Shown: positions 30,366 through 40,980 of the stretch, piece by piece
Numbering within the stretch: the stretch's first letter is position 1
Layout: the number at the start of each line of letters is the position of its first letter
From: Dermacentor variabilis
Taxonomy: Eukaryota > Arthropoda > Arachnida > Ixodida > Ixodidae
Direction of reading: 5' to 3'
Assembly (NCBI RefSeq): GCF_050947875.1
Contig: NC_134573.1
Location: 52,006,115 to 52,070,114, forward strand
DNA length: 64,000 nucleotides
Notes under the pieces: model-generated
Told to the model about the DNA's origin: nothing
The model's database searches: none
Seen by the model: the letters and a program-made list of their open reading frames with translations, nothing else
Position numbers and translations under genes: made by a program

Positions 30366-30636
30366 TCCACTCCCTGGGGCTAATAAGGTGTATATTTTTT
30401 ATCTTCCTCAGCCTTTACGAGGTCGAAATCCTCCATTTCTTCGTCTTTGACGTTCAGCAACCGAAGAATCTCCCGTGACTTTCTGCCCATTGTATAGAGA
30501 AGAGTCCTTATGGTACTTCGTCTGGTTTCTCATGTAGTCCGGATGCGAATCTATAGTCGTCGAATTCGCCCATCCAGGCGGGCCAGTCCGCAGCGTTCTG
30601 GAAATTGAAACGCCTAGGAGGCTTGATTCCTGCCAT
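30366..30636 (-). pseudogene. Gag N-terminus of a gypsy (family C-like)
   Basis: On the minus strand the ATG at 30636 opens MAGIKPPRRFNFQNAADWPA followed by a W-M-x-E-F-x-D-Y-R-x-A-S-G-L pattern. This is the gag start of Mag/K02A2.6-type gypsies found in arthropods. After about 40 codons the frame is broken by a shift and stop, and the similarity ends near 30366. It lies about 110 bp downstream of the primer-binding site, as expected. Confidence 0.65.
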
Positions 30637-30746
30637 GATGAAGCGTTGCTTGGCGAATGTCACCGGAAGGACTTGCTATTGTGGAAGCAGGTGCTTGTTC
30701 GCTTGTTGACGGGCTGCTGCAGCGCTACATCGTAGCCAGCTTTGAG

Positions 30747-30764
30747 ATCGCCACTTCTGACACC
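30747..30764 (-). promoter_or_regulatory. tRNA-Leu-type primer-binding site
   Basis: On the minus strand TGGTGTCAGAAGTGG directly follows an LTR end (…GACA). This word is a known leucine-tRNA-type PBS of several LTR retrotransposons. It fixes the LTR boundary and the strand. Confidence 0.7.
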
Positions 30765-30970
30765 ATGTCAGACAGTCAGACAGACGCTCGTCGTCCCATG
30801 ACCAAGAATGAATCATTTTTAACGTACAGTCGTGAAATATATACAGCCAGAACGGTCACATGACTTGCGTGAGAACTGGTAAAAGGAAATGAAAGCATAG
30901 CGCTTATCTCAGCGCGTGTCTGTGGCTCAGGCACACACAGGGCGTATCGGGATGACGTCACAGGTGTGAC
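30765..30970 (-). repeat. 5' LTR of the truncated family C gypsy
   Basis: The boundary at the PBS is clear, while the outer end near 30955-30970 is approximate (TGTGACGTCATCC on the minus strand). It contains a TATATATTT promoter-like word. The matching 3' LTR and all of pol are missing. Confidence 0.55.
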
Positions 30971-30989
30971 GGAATATATCGCGGGTATA

Positions 30990-32175
30990 CTGGGTGGTAC
31001 CTTTTATTGCTTTCAGCTATAGCTTTCATTGATTACGAGAAAGCGTTTGATTCAGTCGAAACTTTAGCAGCGATGGAGACATTGCGCAATGAGAGTGTAG
31101 ACGAGCCGTGTGTAAAAATACTGAAAGATATATACAGTGGCTCCAGAGCCACCGTAGTCCTCCATAAAGAAAGCAACAAAATCCCAATAAAGAAAGGCGT
31201 CAGGCAGGGAGATACAATCTCTCCAATGCTATTCACAGCGTGCTTACAAAAGGTATTCAGAGACCAGGATTGGGAAGAATTGTGAATAAGAGTTAATGGA
31301 GAATACCTCAATAACTTGCCATTCGCTGATGATGTTGCCTTGCTTAGTAACTCAGGGCACCAATTGCAATGCATGCTCACTGACCTGGAGAGGCAATGCA
31401 GAATGGTTGGTCTATAAATTATTCTGCAGTATACTAAAGTAATCTTTAACAGTCTCGCAAGAGAATAGCAGTTTAGGATAGGATGCGAGGCACTGGAAGT
31501 GGTAAGGGAATACATCTACTTAGGACAGGTAGTGGCCGCGAATCCGGATCATGAGGCTGAAATAATCAGAAGAATAAGAATGGGCTGGGGTGCGTTTGGC
31601 AAACATTCTCAGTTCTGTTCAGACCAGTTTATTATTATTTAAATACAATGAATTTGTAAGAGACAATATACAGACTATCATGAACAGCAGCTTGAACAGC
31701 AGGTTGTGATTATCGCTCAAGAAAAAGGTGTATAGCAGCTGTGTCTTACTTGTACTCAAGTACGGGGCTGAAATCTGGAGGCTTACGAAAAGGGTTCTGC
31801 TTAAATTGAGGATGACGGAATGAACTATGGAAAGAAGAATCATGGGTGTAATGTTAAGGGATAAGAAAAGAGCAGATTGGGCGAGGGAAGAAAGGCGGGT
31901 TGATGACATCTTAGTTGAAATCAAGTAAAAGAAATGGGCGTGGCAGGACATGTAATCAGGAGGGAAGATAACTGATGGCCATTAATAGTTACGGACGAGA
32001 TTCCAAGGGAAGGGAAGTGTAGCAGGGGGCGGCAGAAAGTTAGGTGAGCGATGAGATTAAGAAGTTTGCAGGGACAACATGGTCACAATTAGTACATGAC
32101 CGGGGTAGTTAGAGAAGCATGGGAGAGGCCTTTGCCCTGCAGTGGGCGCAACGAGGCTGCTGCTGCTGATGATAC
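30990..32175 (+). pseudogene. 5'-truncated RTE-like LINE
   Basis: It starts inside the RT domain with AFIDYEKAFDSVETL (31025-31070). GVRQGDTISPMLFTACLQKV follows (31195-31255), then the catalytic PFADDVALLSNS near 31320. Further blocks are YIYLGQVV...NPDHEAEI (31510-31565) and MERRIMGVMLRDKKRADWAR (31830-31890). The 3' end is CCCTGCAGTGGGCGCAACGAGGCTG plus a short TGC/TGA tail. Several stops make it dead. The 5' truncation abuts the gypsy LTR. Confidence 0.8.
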
Positions 32176-32530
32176 TAGGTGATTGATGGGTGCAGCGATA
32201 TATGGGGGACGTATAGGTGGCATACTTACTGGGTGACTTGTCTCCATGGTGGACGTGCTCAGTGAATGGTGGGTGTACTGTATGAACGGTGGGACAGATA
32301 CTGGGTGTGCTGTGTAAATGGTAGGTGAATTCTGAATGCGCAGGGGGAATGGTCGGTGGGCTGGTTGATGGGTGCGATACGTACTAGGTGACTTCTGTAA
32401 ATAGCGGGTGAATGGTGTGCGTGCAGGGTGAATGGTGGGTGTCCTGGTTGGATGTTGGGATATATAGTGGCAGGTCAATTGGCGAATGTATGGGGCAGCG
32501 TGAATATAATAGGTGACCTATGAAGTATTA
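32176..32530. repeat. Degenerate GGTGAATGGTGGGTG minisatellite
   Basis: Variable-length units around GGTGAATGGTGGGTG repeat irregularly across about 350 bp directly after the LINE 3' end. No coding potential. Confidence 0.6.
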
Positions 32531-32539
32531 ATGGCATCT

Positions 32540-33044
32540 GATCAACTTCTGAGCAGCAGTTGCAGGCATTAGGACGTCTTTTAAATATCTGCCATTCCAC
32601 TGTAGACCGGTGCTGGCGACTATGTGGTTCCTGCTTCCATCACCTTGCACAGGATTCCACGCCCACCTGCACTGCTGTTTGCACGTTCTGCCTAATTGTG
32701 CCTCCCCCAGGGCACCACTATGCCTGCGTTGCCTGGCTTCAGGGGAAAATAAAAAGGATCAACAAGGCTCTCAACTACGGCTCTCCTGCCGGCACGTGAT
32801 GCCCCATTTCACCTCACCCTGAGCACTACTGCGCCTGCTCTGTCTGGCTTCAAGGGGATGTAAAAGGAACTAGTGAGCCACTTGGTCCACTTCTGAGTAG
32901 CAGTTGCGGGGAGTAGGACGTCTTTTAAATATCTGAGTTTGTACGGCAGGTTGGTTTTTTTTACGTTATTTTTTCCCATGCTGTGCATCTACCTCCGGCT
33001 GAAGCTCACTAGGGTTTCTGGGGTTATTGCCTGCACTATATAAC
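32540..33044 (+). other. 5' UTR-like region of a LINE with two direct repeats
   Basis: CTTCTGAG(C/T)AGCAGTTGC followed by AGGACGTCTTTTAAATATCTG occurs at 32547-32592 and again at 32890-32935. Such duplicated 5' monomers resemble LINE promoter units. ORF1 starts about 110 bp after the second copy. Confidence 0.5.
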
Positions 33045-33770
33045 ATGTCTTCAAACTCTAGAGTGGCTAATAAAGCTAAGCAAGTTCAATAACTGCTTAA
33101 CATGAACGTGATAACCTTGTTGAAGACCTCGCTTCTAAAATTGCAAAGCAGGTTGATGACCAGTGTCTTACTTCTCTGACTGACAATTACCGATTGATGA
33201 GTGACCAATACTATAAAGTGCCAACGACTGTCGAAAAATTCGTAAGTTCTAACAAAGATTAGAGGGCCGTAGATGATGCGCTCGCCAGGAGGATTGCAGA
33301 CATGGAGCAATACTGCCGGTTAAATACTATTGAAATCAAAGGCATCCCGTTCACACAGGGTGAAGACTGCGCTGTCATCTTGAAAACTGTGGTTGAAGTT
33401 GTTGAACGCCGCATTTCATCAACAGATGTCGACGCAGTTCACGGCGTTTCCAGTATGACAGCAGAAAAGAGCATCATCGCATGTTTTTCCTCGCGTGACA
33501 AGAAAAATGAATTACTTCGGAAAGCTCGAAAAGCAAGTTTGCGTATATCTCCGATAGGTCTGACTAGAAGTAAAAATAATGCTGTGTACGTCAATGAGCT
33601 CCTGAACATTGACAACAAACGACTATTCAGCAAAGGGCTCGCCCTCAAAAAATAAATGAAATTTCGTTACCTTTGAACAGAGAATTACCATATCAAAGCG
33701 CTTAAGACTGATGACAGCCATATCTTCAGGATAAGTGCCGAGTTAGGTCTGCACATCTTCACGTAGATAT
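33045..33770 (+). pseudogene. LINE ORF1 (RNA-binding, coiled-coil type)
   Basis: The ATG at 33045 begins MSSNSRVANKAKQVQ and is interrupted at once. The coiled-coil part follows in another frame. The best-preserved block, 33302-33655, reads MEQYCRLNTIEIKGIPFTQG and then DVDAVHGVSS, with the REQYSRxNNIEIxGVP pattern of L1/CR1-type ORF1 RNA-recognition domains. A C-terminal ALKTDDSHIFRIS stretch lies at 33690-33735. Such proteins coat LINE RNA and assist reverse transcription. Confidence 0.65.
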
Positions 33771-33834
33771 CAATCTCAAGCGCCTCAATATCAAGCGCCT
33801 CACAAATTCCCTGTATAGCATTGCTCTCAACGGC

Positions 33835-34845
33835 GGGAAGAAAATCGTTGCTCGTTGATTTTAACTGCTCATTACTGCGCATAAGTATTCGAAGTTTATC
33901 CAAAAACCAAGATGGCATTGCTGCTTTTACTGAGTCACTTGGTCATTCCTTTTCATTTTTGTACATTTCCGAAATTTCGCTTGGCTCTTCTGATGGCAAT
34001 TTATCTGGTTTTCAGTCGTCCGAATCCGAATACTCTCACCGTAGTTCCGATCGGCATGGCGGTCCGGCTATTTTCATGTTATCAAAAATCAAGTACGAAC
34101 GTAGGCTTGTCTTGTGTGTGAACGCATCTAACTGTGATTCAATGTCGATCCAAACTAACCCGTTACCTTCTTGTAACCGCAATGGTCTAATCATCGGTTG
34201 CATTTATCGCTCCCCATATTCATCTATGCCTGGTTTCTTGCACAATCTTTTCACAATTCTCCATAAAAATTCAGCTGAACGTAAACAGATTTTTATAGGT
34301 GGTGGTATTATCAATATCCTAATGGGTACTGATAATATTGCAATAATATCACGTAGCGATTGTTTTGCTAGATTTGGGCTTGACTCTTTTATTACTTCTC
34401 CTGCTTGATTTTCCGCTTCTGGAACTAATAGTCTTCTTGGTAAAGCTTTAAGCAATACAACACCAGCTCTAAGTGCAGGTGTCGTTCACGTGGCTATCAC
34501 AAATCATCTTCCCATTTTTATTACTTTCACCACAGAAAAACCTCTGTACGAAGCTTCCTCACATCTCACTTCCAGCTTCGAGAGGCATAACTTTGTTAAT
34601 ACAATAAGTAGTGCCAACTTGTCATCAATAAGCAGTCTATGTGATCCTGAAAATGCGCTCGATAACTTTACCTTTATATTTTTGAAAGCTGTCTACGCTA
34701 GCTGCCAGCAGTCAAATGCAAAAAAGTTCAAACATCCCCGCCATCCTTGGATAACAAAAGGTTTGCTAACCAGTATGCGTAAAAAAGATCATCTCTATAG
34801 GAATCTTACCAGCCCTTCAATGTAGATCTAGCACATCGCTATAAA
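33835..34845 (+). pseudogene. LINE ORF2 N-terminal part: endonuclease domain, RT missing
   Basis: It carries NxRSLxKNxDxIAAF, FxFLYISEISLGSSDGN, a YRSPYSS block and a degenerate GDxN position (IGGGIIN). A DHLPIF-like block (NHLPIFITF) at 34495-34530 is followed by the HPWITKGLLTSMRKKDHLYR linker. This is an apurinic-type endonuclease of the CR1/Jockey group. Frames shift at least twice. The similarity stops near 34845, before any RT. Confidence 0.7.
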
Positions 34846-35701
34846 ACATCATTTGTGTCATCTGGTGAACATGCCAGGATGGCGTTGTGCTACCTGGTGG
34901 GCACGCGACAGTAGTGTAGTGCAACTTGGTGTGCGTATCTATGTTGTGCGAGGCTTCTCTGGTGTGCATGCCAGTGTATTGCCGGGTAAACGTAGGTTTT
35001 GTACACCAAATATTGCCTTAATTTATAGACGATCTTTGCGGGTTTGTATAATTGCTTTTGTTGCTTATTTACGTGCTTTCAAATTAGCACAGGCGCCTGA
35101 CTGAAATTTGTTTCTTTTATTTATTTCAACATACTGTAGCCTCGTAGAGATTTTGCAGTAATTGAGAGTATAGAGTGAAAATTTAGCAAAGAAATAAAGT
35201 GAAAGCGAAACAAGATGGAATGTAAGACCACTGGTCAAAACGTAAAACAGCAATTCAGCAGGTCACTAAAAATTAACGTGAACCATTTAAGTATTCTACA
35301 GTTCTGCAGCGTGGACCAACACAATATTCAAATGTCTCCGGGGAGTGATGAGAAAGCAAATTCAGACAGGATGGTGTTAAGTGGATGTAGGCCTAGCAGC
35401 TGCAGTGAAGCTGCTGAATAAAAGAAAATGTGAGAGGTACAAAGTATGGAAAAACTTCAAGGATTCAGCATTGGGACTGGAAGAGAAAGTGGCGTGCAGA
35501 ATAATTCTAAAGAAGCAGTCATTACAATTGAAAAAATTACATGTGAACTGTGCCTGCAACCTATGACAGCTAACATGAGCTGAACTATGATGTCGTGTAC
35601 ATTAACTATACCACGAAAGTTTCAATGACCATGAAGTTCCGCATATGCTTGCAAGATTGCAGGATACATGATGAAGTTGTTGTGTACATTAGTAATAAAT
35701 C
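34846..35701. other. Unassigned sequence
   Basis: No recognised gene. An open stretch (35215-35566, split over two frames) is lysine-rich and of unknown nature. Confidence 0.3.

Positions 35702-35783
<82 letters not shown>
35702..35783. repeat. (TA)n microsatellite, about 82 bp
   Basis: Pure TA repeat immediately left of a solo LTR. Confidence 0.95.
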
Positions 35784-35785
<2 letters not shown>

Positions 35786-36180
35786 TTATCGGGCGACCAC
35801 GTTTCACCACCTAACAAATCTTATCGAACAGCGCAGGACGCGCATGCATGTATTGGCAGTTTCTGGTATGTTATCTATGGTTCCATCCGCTCTCGGTCAC
35901 CGAACTTTGTGTAATCCGATTGCGTGTATGCGTGACGCGAATAGTGTAGAACTTTGTGGAAGACACGCGGGTCCCAGCTATTACTCTGGAACATTCGACG
36001 ACTGATGTATAAAAGCCGAAGCGCTCGACCCGCCGATCAGATGTCGACAACCACCGATCGTGCCCTCCGCTATTGTTGTCCTTTGAGTGTAACTTGCTTT
36101 TGTGGGCACGATTTCGCTCAATGCAAAGCTAGGTTCGCCATTCACCGTTTTGCTTTCTTCACCGTAACTACCACGTGACG
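35784..36180 (+). repeat. Solo LTR of gypsy family D
   Basis: It aligns over about 380 bp with the LTRs at 49738-50163 and 50631-50991. It contains the LTR promoter block TGTATAAAAGCCGAAGCG (36006-36023). No internal element sequence adjoins, so it probably arose by LTR-LTR recombination. It is embedded in TA/CA microsatellite on both sides. Confidence 0.75.
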
Positions 36181-36328
<148 letters not shown>

Positions 36329-36525
36329 TGAAATGAAGAAGAGCACACTGACAACGCCAGCCAGAGCGCCTGTTCCCTACCTGCAGTGCAACCAGTGGGC
36401 CAGTCGGATCACCAGTGCTTCGCACGGTTGTGAGCCGTTCGGGCAACCTGCTGCTCCTGCCCTGCGTCGCCTGCCTCCTCGGTTACGAACAGCCGTTACC
36501 ATCCTAACTGTCCAATACACCACAA
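36329..36525 (+). repeat. 5' LTR of gypsy family A copy 2
   Basis: It starts TGAAATGAAGAAGAGC and aligns with the 3' LTR at 43194. Shared blocks are CAGTGCAACCA(G/A)TGGGCCAG and GTTCGGGCAACC(T/A)GCTG. The right boundary is approximate; the primer-binding site is not clear. Confidence 0.65.
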
Positions 36526-36734
36526 TGAAATTGGTAAAAGCTGCGTGTTATTCAAGAGCATCTACACCCTGGAACTCCGGTCTCGGACTCTGCCTCACGT
36601 CATGCCTGACTATCCTCCGCCGACGTCGCCGCCACCCTCCGTTGCCTGCTCTGGCGTTGTCGCGCCACGCCATTCAGCGGTTTTCAGTGGTACGGATGAG
36701 CAGGACGTCAATGACTGGTTGCCTACGTGCGCAC
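36526..36734 (+). pseudogene. Gypsy A copy 2 gag start, cut by the nested gypsy
   Basis: The frame includes [20 protein letters not shown] and then [13 protein letters not shown], the capsid-start signature also present in family E (FSGKNGEDIDEWI). It is interrupted exactly at 36735 by the LTR of gypsy F. Confidence 0.65.
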
Positions 36735-36944
36735 TGTATCGTAATATGATAGTACGCTTACCAGTGCCACCTACATCATTATGTCTACTCGGCACGAACC
36801 GTACCCTTTCTCTTCACTTTTCCCTCTTTGCTCTCGGCGCGTCCTTATAAGCAAGCGCAATAAAGGACGCAGGCAGTTTTTTGCCCTTCACCATTTCGGC
36901 CTGGTCAATGCTTCGCGCACGCCCATAACGCACGGAACGTTACA
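36735..36944 (+). repeat. 5' LTR of gypsy F
   Basis: TGTATCG...TTACA, 210 bp. It contains CTTATAAGCAAGCGCAATAAAGG, which combines a TATA-like word and an AATAAA signal. Confidence 0.9.
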
Positions 36945-36962
36945 TGGTGTAAGAAGTGGACA
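36945..36962 (+). promoter_or_regulatory. Primer-binding site of gypsy F
   Basis: TGGTGTAAGAAGTGG follows the LTR directly. It differs at one position from the leucine-tRNA-type word TGGTGTCAGAAGTGG seen at 30747-30764. Confidence 0.65.
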
Positions 36963-37018
36963 CCCAGTGCAACACTTTCCAGCGGGAGCAGGACCTCGGG
37001 TGCACCCAGCAACAGACA

Positions 37019-37700
37019 TGGATGTGTTGAAGCCACCGGGACCACTACTCATTACAGATGATATGGGCAAGAATAGGCAACAATTTAAGCATATGTTGGA
37101 GCTCTACTTCACGGTAACAAAGCCGCATGACAAAACCCTGAGCAAGGCAGAAAAGACAGCAGTACTACTGAGCTAAGCAGGAGAGGACGCATTAGACGTT
37201 TTCAACAACTTCTCCTTCAGCGAAGGTGAAAGCACAGAAGGCTAAGAGACCGTCGTCGACAAGTTTGACGCATAATGGGCCGCGCAAAAAAACAAAGTGC
37301 ACGAGCGGTATCTGCTCCGGAAGCGCATTTAGACAGCGGGGGAGAGTTTTGAACAGTTTGCACGATACGTGAGGATGCAAGCCCGATCGTGCAGTTTCGG
37401 CGAGCTAACAGACTCCATGATTCGCGACCAAATTTTGATCGACATTAGCAATGACACCCTCCGAGCTAAACTCCTGCAAGACAACGAGCTCATGCTAGCT
37501 ATAGCCGAAAAGATATGCAAGGAATCAGAGGCAGCTGCTTTGCAATGCGAAGCATGGGCGAGTAAAGTAAACCAAGTAGATCCAGTCAATGTCGCTAGGA
37601 ACTCAAACCAAGCATCCAAAAACGTTCAAATGCTCACGTTATGGCAGAGAACAAAGGCCACGCGACTGTCCAGCTTATGGCAGAACTTGCAGCATCTGTA
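37019..37700 (+). pseudogene. Gypsy F gag
   Basis: The ATG at 37019 begins MDVLKPPGPLLITDDMGKNR and then WKxFKxxxELY-like QFKHMLELYF. Two stops (37174 and 37243 areas) interrupt it. The capsid C-terminal part ARYVRMQARSCSFGELTDSM and IRDQILIDISNDTLRAKLL lies in 37369-37701. This is the typical Mag/K02A2.6-group capsid. The zinc knuckle is not cleanly visible. Confidence 0.7.
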
Positions 37701-37789
37701 ACGCAAGGAATCATTTTGCTGTTTGCTGCAGAAGACCGGCGCGCGTAGATGTGCTCTAGGATGACAGTGATGGCAACGACTTTGAAAGT

Positions 37790-38119
37790 TTGGATGTGTC
37801 TACCAGTAACATACGGAATGAACGTGATTGGGTGGTGATAGCGAGCCTTGGCGGCGACGAACTCAAATTCAAAGTCAACACGGGATCTCAAGTTAACGTC
37901 ATACCGTGTTCAGCCAACAGGAAGCTGCGGCCAGTGCCGCCTGTCAAACGCAGCAGCACCACTTTGCGGTCACACGATAGCGCCATCATCAAACGCCTAG
38001 GTGTCATCAGCCAAGAAGTAGTCATTGGTGACATGCGCCAGCATTTGGATTTCTTCGTCTCTAGGAAAGGAAGGCAGAGGCACTGCTCGGGCTCAAGGCA
38101 AGTGAGTTGCTCGGGATAG
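37790..38119 (+). pseudogene. Gypsy F protease, catalytic Asp changed to Asn
   Basis: The frame has WVVIASLGGDELKFKVNTGS and QVNVIP. The NTGS (Asn codon at 37877-37879, residue 30) stands where DTGS is expected, so the enzyme would be inactive. Further stops follow before RT. Confidence 0.75.
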
Positions 38120-38277
38120 TTACCAGGACAGTCGAGGCAGTGGCAGCAAGCAACTCCGAACAAGTAATGCAGAAATTCGGCGAGCTATTCGAAGGTACCG
38201 GCTGCGTACAGCGACACTACAAGATGGTCCAGTCTGCGGATGCTGCCCCAGGGGTTCAAGCTGCCCGATGAGTTCCT

Positions 38278-39430
38278 TTGGCCCTAAAGGAGCCACTTCG
38301 CAACGAGCTGAAGCAGTTGGAGCGAGCAGACATTGTGACAAAGGTCAACGAACCGACTGAATGGGTAAGCCCATTAGTAATAGTCAAGAAAAAAGATGGA
38401 AAGTTGAGGGTTTGCATGGATCCCAAGATAACCAACGCTAGCATAAAACGGGAGAATTACGAAATGCCAAGGTGTGAGGACTTGGAGCCGGAACTGGCCG
38501 GTGCAAAGGTGTTCAGTCGACTTGACGCGAAGGCTGGTTTTCATCAAATTCCTCTTGATGAAGAAACGCCAAGAATCTGCTCTTTCGCAACTCCTTTCGG
38601 AAGGTATAGGTTCTTGCGGATGCCCTTTGGTATGGAGTCTGCGTCAGAAGTATTTCAATATACTCTGAGCGAAATATTCGATTCCTTACCGGGCGTTCAT
38701 GTGTATGTAGATGACATTTTGATTTGGGGAATCTCACAGGAACAACATGACCATCGGTTGAGATCAGTGCTCGAAGCTGCTAGGCAAGCTGGTCTCAAGC
38801 TAAACTCAGAGAAGTGCAGGTTCGTGCTCAAGAAATCGAATTTCTGGGTGATATTATCTCGAAAGACGCCATAAAACCCAACCAACGACTGATCGAGTGC
38901 ATGAAACAGAAGCCCATTCCGGACGACAAACAGGGAGTGCAGCGTCTTCTAGGTGTAGCCAATTATTTTTCTAAGTACCTTCCCTCCTTGTCGCAGAGGA
39001 GGTCTTCTTTGCGCAGCCTAATCAAGCATGATGCAGTATTTGCATGGACACCAACCCACACGCATGAATGACACAGTATCTGTGACATCCTTGGCCAGCA
39101 GCCACTGCTAGCTATCTTTGACCCTCAGAAAGGAATGAAAGTGACGTCAGATGCATCAATGAATTGTTTGCGTTCAGCTCTCATACAGCGCCACGGAAGT
39201 GAATGGCGTCCTGCGGCGTACTTATCAAGGGTGCTGACTGACGCGGAACAGCCTTATTCACGGATGGAAAAGGAAGCATTAGCAGTGACTTTCGGCTGCC
39301 AGAAATTTTATTGCTTCATCTATGGTCGACAGATTGTCTTGGAAACTGATCATTGGCCGCCGATAGATATAGCTCAAAAAGCACTAGCTGATATGCCACC
39401 TAGACTACAATGGTTTTTTTAAGCGTCTCC
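38278..39430 (+). pseudogene. Gypsy F reverse transcriptase and RNase H
   Basis: RT motifs are WVSPLVIVKKKDGKLRVCMD (38360-38420), FSRLDAKAGFHQIPLD (38510-38560), FGMESASEVFQ and YVDDILIWG (38704-38730). A frameshift near 38840 moves the connection domain to 38814-39071. RNase H starts KVTSDASMNCLRSAL (39139-39183) and continues RMEKEALAVTFGCQKF to 39422, ending in an extra run of T. Its structure is close to complete, but it is disrupted by at least two shifts. Confidence 0.85.
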
Positions 39431-40770
39431 TTAAATATGACTATGTCTTTCGATATGTTATAGGAAAACAACTCATCTTGGCAGACGTGCTCTCGCGAGC
39501 CACAGCCGTGATACCAAACCAGGTCCATGCGGACGCTGATGCCGATGTGGAAATCCATGCTATGAGTGCGGTCACAGCCCATGTCAGCGTCGTCACGTTG
39601 ACGCGGCTAAATGAAGAGACTGATAAGGATCCCTATTTACGCGCCATAATTCAGGCCGTTCGTAATAGTGAAAAAGTTGATGAAGAGCTGAAACCTTTCA
39701 CAGGCGAGCTGTCAATTGTGAAAGGTATTCTACTGAAAGGTACAAAAGTGGCCGTGACTGTGTCCATGAGAGGTGAGATGAGTGCATGAGTTCATGAAGG
39801 CCACATGGACCTTAATAAATCTAAAACAAGGGCAAGAAGATACCTTTTTTTGGCCAAACATTAACGCAGATATCAAAGAAATGATGCAGTGGTGTGCTGT
39901 GTGCAAACACTGTGCATATATTCAACCCACTGAACCACTCATCTGTAGACCTACACCACATTACCCATGGTATAGGGTCGGTGTCGACCTATTCGAATAC
40001 GGTGGAAGGTCTTATCTTTCAGTGTATGACGCCCTTTCTAACTTTCTAGAAGTGGAGGAGTTGCGTGACACATCGGCGACAACTGTAATCGACAAGTTGG
40101 GGCCATATTTGCGAGATATGGTGCTCCGTATGATGTGTGTACAGACAACGGACCTCAGTTAAGAAGCAGAGACTTCTGCAGGTTTGCAAGCATGTCTTCA
40201 GACATGTTACCTCAAGCCCGGAGTTCCCGAGGTCCAACGGACTTCCAGAGAAAGGCGTGCAGGTAGCTAAACAATTTTGAAAAAAAATCGAAACAAGCAA
40301 GAGAAGACTTCTGGCTGGGGCTACTCAGCTACAGGTCAACTCCCTTAGAAGATGGACGATCACTCGGAGAACTACTCCAAGGAAGGCGATTAAGATCGAC
40401 TCTTCCTGATTTCAGCAACCAGCAGAGAACCCAAGTGGGGAAACATGTTCAAAAGGAATATTCGAGATGGGTTCTACCAGCACTGGAAAAGGGACAGACT
40501 TTTAGGCTGAGTAAATAGTTTTGGTCACGGAAAGGAACAGTGGTTAAGCATGTTTATCCAAGATCGTACGAAGTGTTGACAGAGGACAACAAAACACTCC
40601 GTCGCAACAGGCAACATCTGCTCCCCACAGGTGAAGTTTTCATTCAGGACGCATTGGAAGATGACCACGGTACTGACAAATGCCAGCAAAGTACACACGC
40701 CGCTCCCGACCTGCCCGACCAAAATAACGCACCACCTGTAAAGGCGACAGACATTTCAAAAGGAGAGGGA
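39431..40770 (+). pseudogene. Gypsy F integrase
   Basis: The tether region DVLSRAT (39484-39503) is followed by the zinc-binding block FFWPNINADIKEMMQWCAVC (39846-39905) and the catalytic core start WYRVGVDLFEYGGRSYLSVY (39970-40030, first Asp intact). TDLS appears where the second catalytic Asp block lies (40150). The frame stops at 40162. The C-terminal piece VKHVYPRSYEVLTEDNKTLR with RRNRQHLLP (40541-40630) is readable. A purine tract AAAAGGAGAGGGA (40758-40770) precedes the 3' LTR. Confidence 0.75.
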
Positions 40771-40980
40771 TGTATCGTAATCTGATAGTACGCTCACCAG
40801 TGCCACCCACGTCATTATGTCTGCTCGGCACGAGCCGTACCCTTTCTCTTCACTTTTTCCGCTTTCATCTTGACGCGTCTTTATAAGCAAGCGCAATAAA
40901 GGACGCAAGCAGTTTTTCACCCTTTACCATGTCGGCCAGGTCAAGGCTTCGCACACGCCCATAACGCACGGAACGTTACG
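40771..40980 (+). repeat. 3' LTR of gypsy F
   Basis: 210 bp, the partner of 36735-36944 with about 10% difference. The last base is G instead of A. Confidence 0.9.

Larger units (their letters stand above)
36735..40980 (+). mobile_element. Nested Ty3/gypsy retrotransposon (family F)
   Basis: 4,246 bp on the plus strand with 210-bp LTRs (36735-36944 and 40771-40980), PBS, gag, protease, RT, RNase H and integrase in order. The LTRs differ at about 22 of 210 positions by eye, so it is far older than family E. The internal region has many stops and shifts. No target duplication is visible (flanks GCGCAC and CGTACA), and the host gypsy resumes only in its RT, so rearrangement accompanied or followed insertion. 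Confidence 0.85.
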
